This document shows positions 61,333 through 64,000 of a stretch of 64,000 nucleotides of DNA, in pieces (the first letter of the stretch is position 1; each line of letters begins with the position of its first letter). The notes beneath the pieces were generated by a model. That model made no database searches and was not told the origin of the DNA. It saw only the letters and a list, made by a program, of their open reading frames with translations. Made by a program: the position numbers and the translations under genes. The stretch is from Thermohalobaculum sp039027855. Lineage in GTDB: Bacteria > Pseudomonadota > Alphaproteobacteria > Rhodobacterales > Rhodobacteraceae. The stretch is taken from positions 114,066 to 178,065 of the forward strand of contig JBCCJI010000006.1 in NCBI GenBank assembly GCA_039027855.1, written 5' to 3'.

Positions 61333-63132
61333 ATGAGCACGCAGACCCATATCCGCAATTTCTCGATCGTCGCCCACATCGACCACGGCAAGTCGACACT
61401 GGCGGATCGCCTGATCCAGTCGACCGATACCGTGTCGGAGCGCGAGATGAAGGCGCAGCTCCTCGACACGATGGATATCGAGCGCGAGCGCGGCATCACC
61501 ATCAAGGCGCAGACTGTTCGCCTAATCTACACGGCCAAGGACGGCATCGAATACACGCTGAACCTGATCGACACGCCGGGCCATGTGGATTTCGGCTACG
61601 AGGTCAGCCGCTCGATGCAGGCGGTGGAGGGCTCGCTACTGGTCGTCGACGCGAGCCAGGGGGTCGAGGCGCAGACACTCGCCAATGTCTACCAGGCGAT
61701 CGATGCCGACCACGAGATCGTGCCGGTGCTGAACAAGATCGATCTGCCCGCCGCCGAGCCCGAGCGGATCTCCGAGCAGATCGAGGACGTGATCGGCATC
61801 GACGCCTCCGATGCCGTGCTGATCAGCGCCAAGACCGGCCTCGGCATCGACGCGGTGCTGGAGGCCATTGTCGAGCGCTTGCCCGCGCCCGAGGGCGACC
61901 CCGACGCGCCGCTGAAGGCGATGCTCGTCGACAGCTATTACGACGCCTATCTGGGTGTCGTCGTTCTGGTTCGCGTGATCGACGGCGTCCTGAAGAAGGG
62001 CGACAACATCCTGATGATGCAGACCGGCGCCCGCTACGGCGTCGACCGGGTCGGCGTCTTCACCCCCTCCATGGCGCAGACCGGCGAGCTGCGCCCGGGC
62101 GAGATCGGCTTTCTCACAGCCTCGATCAAGCAGGTGCGCGACACCCGCGTCGGCGACACCATCACCCATGAGAAGAAGCGCTGCGCGGAGGCCCTGCCGG
62201 GCTTCAAACCCTCGGTCCCGGTGGTGTTCTGCGGGCTCTTCCCGGTCGACAGCAACGATTTCGAGGGGCTGCGCGACGCCATCGAGAAGCTGGCGCTTAA
62301 CGATGCCTCCTTCACCTTCGAGATGGAGACCTCCGCCGCCCTCGGCTTCGGCTTCCGCTGCGGCTTCCTCGGGCTCCTGCATCTGGAGGTCATCCGCGAC
62401 CGGCTCGAGCGTGAGTGGGAGATCGACCTCATCACGACCGCGCCCTCGGTCGTCTACCAGATGCACATGAAGGACGGGGAGATGCTGGAGCTCCATAACC
62501 CCGCCGACATGCCCGACGTCACCAAGATCGACCGGATCGAGGAGCCCTGGATCAAGGCCACCATCATGGTCCCCGACGAATTCCTGGGCGATGTCCTCAA
62601 GCTCTGCCAGGACCGGCGCGGCGTGCAGCAGGACATGCAATATGCCGGCTCCCGCCCCCTCGTCGTCTACCGCCTGCCGCTGAACGAGGTGGTGTTCGAC
62701 TTCTACGACCGCCTGAAAAGCGTGACCAAGGGCTATGCCAGCTTTGACTACCAGATGGACGGCTATGACGCCGAGACGCTGGTCAAGATGCAGATCCTGG
62801 TGAACGAGGAGCCGGTCGACGCGCTCTCGACCATCGTCCACCGCGACAAGGCTGAGAGCCGCGGCCGCGCCATGTGCGAGAAGCTGAAGGAGCTGATCCC
62901 CCAGCACATGTTCAAGGTCCCGATCCAGGCGGCCATCGGCGGACGCATCATCGCGCGCGAGACCATTTCCGCCTTGCGCAAGGACGTCACCGCGAAATGT
63001 TATGGCGGCGACGTGACCCGCAAGCGCAAGCTGTTGGAAAAGCAGAAGGCGGGCAAGAAGAAGATGCGCCAGTTCGGCCGGGTCGAGATCCCGCAGGAGG
63101 CGTTTATCAACGCGCTTAAGATGGATGGTTAG
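61333..63132 (+). CDS. lepA: Elongation factor 4 (LepA)
   Basis: Translational GTPase that acts on the ribosome in translocation/initiation quality. 599 aa, family length. Seen: FSIVAHIDHGKSTLADRL (G1 with the LepA-specific HIDHGKST), ERERGITIKAQTVRL, LIDTPGHVDFGYEVSRSM, VLNKIDLPAAEPER, and the C-terminal LepA domain (GSRPLVVYRLPLNEVVFDF, DVTAKCYGGDVTRKRKLLEK, KKKMRQFGRVEIPQEAF). No typical upstream lepB partner is in the window. Sequence to its right is a mobile-element scar. Confidence 0.98.
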   Translation: MSTQTHIRNFSIVAHIDHGKSTLADRLIQSTDTVSEREMKAQLLDTMDIERERGITIKAQTVRLIYTAKDGIEYTLNLIDTPGHVDFGYEVSRSMQAVEGSLLVVDASQGVEAQTLANVYQAIDADHEIVPVLNKIDLPAAEPERISEQIEDVIGIDASDAVLISAKTGLGIDAVLEAIVERLPAPEGDPDAPLKAMLVDSYYDAYLGVVVLVRVIDGVLKKGDNILMMQTGARYGVDRVGVFTPSMAQTGELRPGEIGFLTASIKQVRDTRVGDTITHEKKRCAEALPGFKPSVPVVFCGLFPVDSNDFEGLRDAIEKLALNDASFTFEMETSAALGFGFRCGFLGLLHLEVIRDRLEREWEIDLITTAPSVVYQMHMKDGEMLELHNPADMPDVTKIDRIEEPWIKATIMVPDEFLGDVLKLCQDRRGVQQDMQYAGSRPLVVYRLPLNEVVFDFYDRLKSVTKGYASFDYQMDGYDAETLVKMQILVNEEPVDALSTIVHRDKAESRGRAMCEKLKELIPQHMFKVPIQAAIGGRIIARETISALRKDVTAKCYGGDVTRKRKLLEKQKAGKKKMRQFGRVEIPQEAFINALKMDG

Positions 63133-63738
63133 GGAGTGGGATTAATTGGAACAGACACATCTTGCAGAGGCGCGGAAGTCTCTTTAACGCATTCAGAATT
63201 ATGAAATTTCAGGGTTTGATAGGCAGGCGGAACTTGGTGCTGGGCTTAATACTGCAGATATAATTCCGGCGGCTAAGCGATTACAGGGCTTGTTCAATAA
63301 AGTTCCATCTCGAATTCTCGATGAATTTCCCGATCAGAACCTTCGGCAAATAAAACAACAGGCCGATCAAGTCTATGGGCTATTTGAAGGCGTAGCAAAT
63401 TTTAACACAGAAAAAGGGGAATCCTGCAGAAACAAAGCGATCTATGAAAGTCAGAATTGAAAACCAATACTCTCCCGTATTCGATGTCGTCTCTCCCCAT
63501 GTCTCATACTCTGCATCTAGGATCACTGATTTCCAATCCCTTGAAGCAGAGGGCCGCGCTGCGGTTCAGGCGATCGCCGATCAAACTCAAGGCTTAACTA
63601 CATAGCTGGAAAAAGATCGCGTAGAAGCAGAGCGCATTCTGGAGGAAGTTCGTGCGATTGCAGCTGAACAGGGCGTTACGCAGCAGGCTTATTATTATGG
63701 CAAGGAAAGCGAAAACCACGAAGAACGTGCGAAAAAAT
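63133..63738 (+). pseudogene. Decayed A+T-rich gene of unknown family (from about 63146)
   Basis: Begins 14 nt after lepA and is markedly richer in A+T than the rest of the window, with different codon use. One frame from 63146 reads LEQTHLAEARKSL then TAA (63185), and continues RIQNYEISGFDRQAELG. The frame shifts near 63425 and continues (MKVRIENQYSPVFDVVSPHV, FQSLEAEGRAAVQAIADQ) with a TAG at 63603. It then reads LEKDRVEAERILEEVRAIAA and YYYGKESENHEERAKK before IS3-type sequence begins. This looks like a coiled-coil-rich protein, perhaps of a phage- or defence-related kind, inactivated by stops and a frameshift and cut by the insertion. No function is assigned. Confidence 0.75.
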
Positions 63739-63861
63739 TGACCTTCTCCCCGGGATCCGGGCCATTGCGGGCTGGGATTTTCCACCTTTGAATGGACGGA
63801 GGAGGATGTCCCATGAAGCGCAGCCGGTTCGGCGACGAGCAGATCATTGCCGTCATCAAGG
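63739..63861 (+). mobile_element. 5' end of IS3-type element, interrupted
   Basis: TGACCTTCTCCCCGGGA marks the likely left end (63739), resembling left ends of alphaproteobacterial IS3-group elements. It is followed by GGAGGAGGATGTCCC and an orfA start MKRSRFGDEQIIAVIK (63814 onward; the ATG lies at 63813-63815), the typical IS3 transposase A N-terminus. The reading stops after 17 codons where IS21-type sequence begins. Whether the rest of the IS3 element lies beyond the window cannot be seen. Confidence 0.75.
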
Positions 63862-64000
63862 TGTAGATCGGCGTGGAATAAGGACCCCGGCTGAGGGGTG
63901 ATCGGCGTCCAATCGGGACCCCCCTGGCAATGGGGTCCACCGTGCTCCCGAGGTTATCGGGGGCCGAGATTGGGATGCTGGTTGTGGAGACGATCGCGAA
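63862..64000 (+). mobile_element. Left end of IS21-family element (continues past window)
   Basis: Begins TGTAGATCGGCGTGGAATAA at 63862, right after the interrupted IS3 orfA. Two related 23-bp direct repeats, GATCGGCGTGGAATAAGGACCCC-type, lie at 63866-63888 and 63900-63922, 34 bp apart; IS21 elements carry such multiple terminal repeats. A transposase start follows at 63975. Confidence 0.7.
63975..64000 (+). CDS. istA: istA transposase, first codons only (3' truncated by window edge)
   Basis: ATG at 63975 reads MLVVETIA, the start seen in many IS21-family IstA transposases. Only eight codons are in the window, so the call relies on this short match and on the IS21-like end upstream. Confidence 0.6.

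Overview
The window is GC-rich chromosomal DNA from an alphaproteobacterium, most likely a member of the Rhodobacterales (Rhodobacteraceae-like). This rests on family content and gene neighbourhoods: uvrA near ssb and gyrA, a DUF2849 / siroheme reductase / DUF934 cluster, serC-serA, purA beside a DUF2842 protein, hflK-hflC-DUF2065-degP, and a VPLPA-type sorting tail. I recognise no rRNA, tRNA or CRISPR array. No database could be searched, so family names come from motif recognition.

Layout. 0-5 kb: two unidentified proteins, an exported cyclophilin, a DUF2927 protein, then a decayed IS630 element (3.2-4.3 kb). 4.7-9.5 kb, minus strand: coaD, a CBS protein, uvrA and a small exported protein. 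9.6-16.3 kb, plus strand: lrgA-lrgB, then ssb, a DUF3144 protein, a SUMF1-domain protein, a lipoprotein and gyrA. 16.6-18.4 kb: a lipase-like GxSxG hydrolase of foreign-looking composition and a small membrane protein. 18.8-21.4 kb: assimilatory sulfite/nitrite reductase cluster. 21.6-28.6 kb: folP-glmM, a drug/metabolite exporter, and serC-serA behind a structured leader. 29-36.5 kb: a TetR regulator, rmuC, purA, a DUF2842 protein, a very acidic 753-residue protein and thiamine pyrophosphokinase. 36.5-42 kb: a VPLPA-tailed surface protein, sdaA, rpiA, a DUF1330 protein and gor. 42.3-48.4 kb: hflK-hflC-DUF2065-degP and an aminotransferase whose start overlaps the degP stop. 48.7-55.9 kb: hrpB, two DUF3108 proteins flanking meaB, and a SulP transporter. 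56-63.1 kb: a universal stress protein, a three-gene periplasmic cassette ending in an SCO protein, rpmB, a sirtuin, a low-molecular-weight phosphatase, a SnoaL-like protein and lepA. The right end is a scar: an AT-rich dead gene cut by an IS3-type element that is itself cut by an IS21-type element running off the window.

Most genes are housekeeping. Connected themes are serine metabolism (serC, serA, sdaA), membrane and periplasmic quality control (hflKC, degP, cyclophilin), and folate/cell-wall precursor supply (folP, glmM).

The least expected signal is non-coding. A family of about 200-bp intergenic repeats occurs six times (near 2.6, 10.8, 16.4, 32.8, 39.9 and 48.5 kb). Each intact copy has three inverted repeats, and the long third hairpin keeps its pairing while its sequence changes. 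Five copies start 5-20 nt after a stop codon, in the direction of transcription. A second pattern is many short tandem duplications (6-15 nt units), in intergenic DNA, at the 5' ends of genes and inside the IS630 relic.
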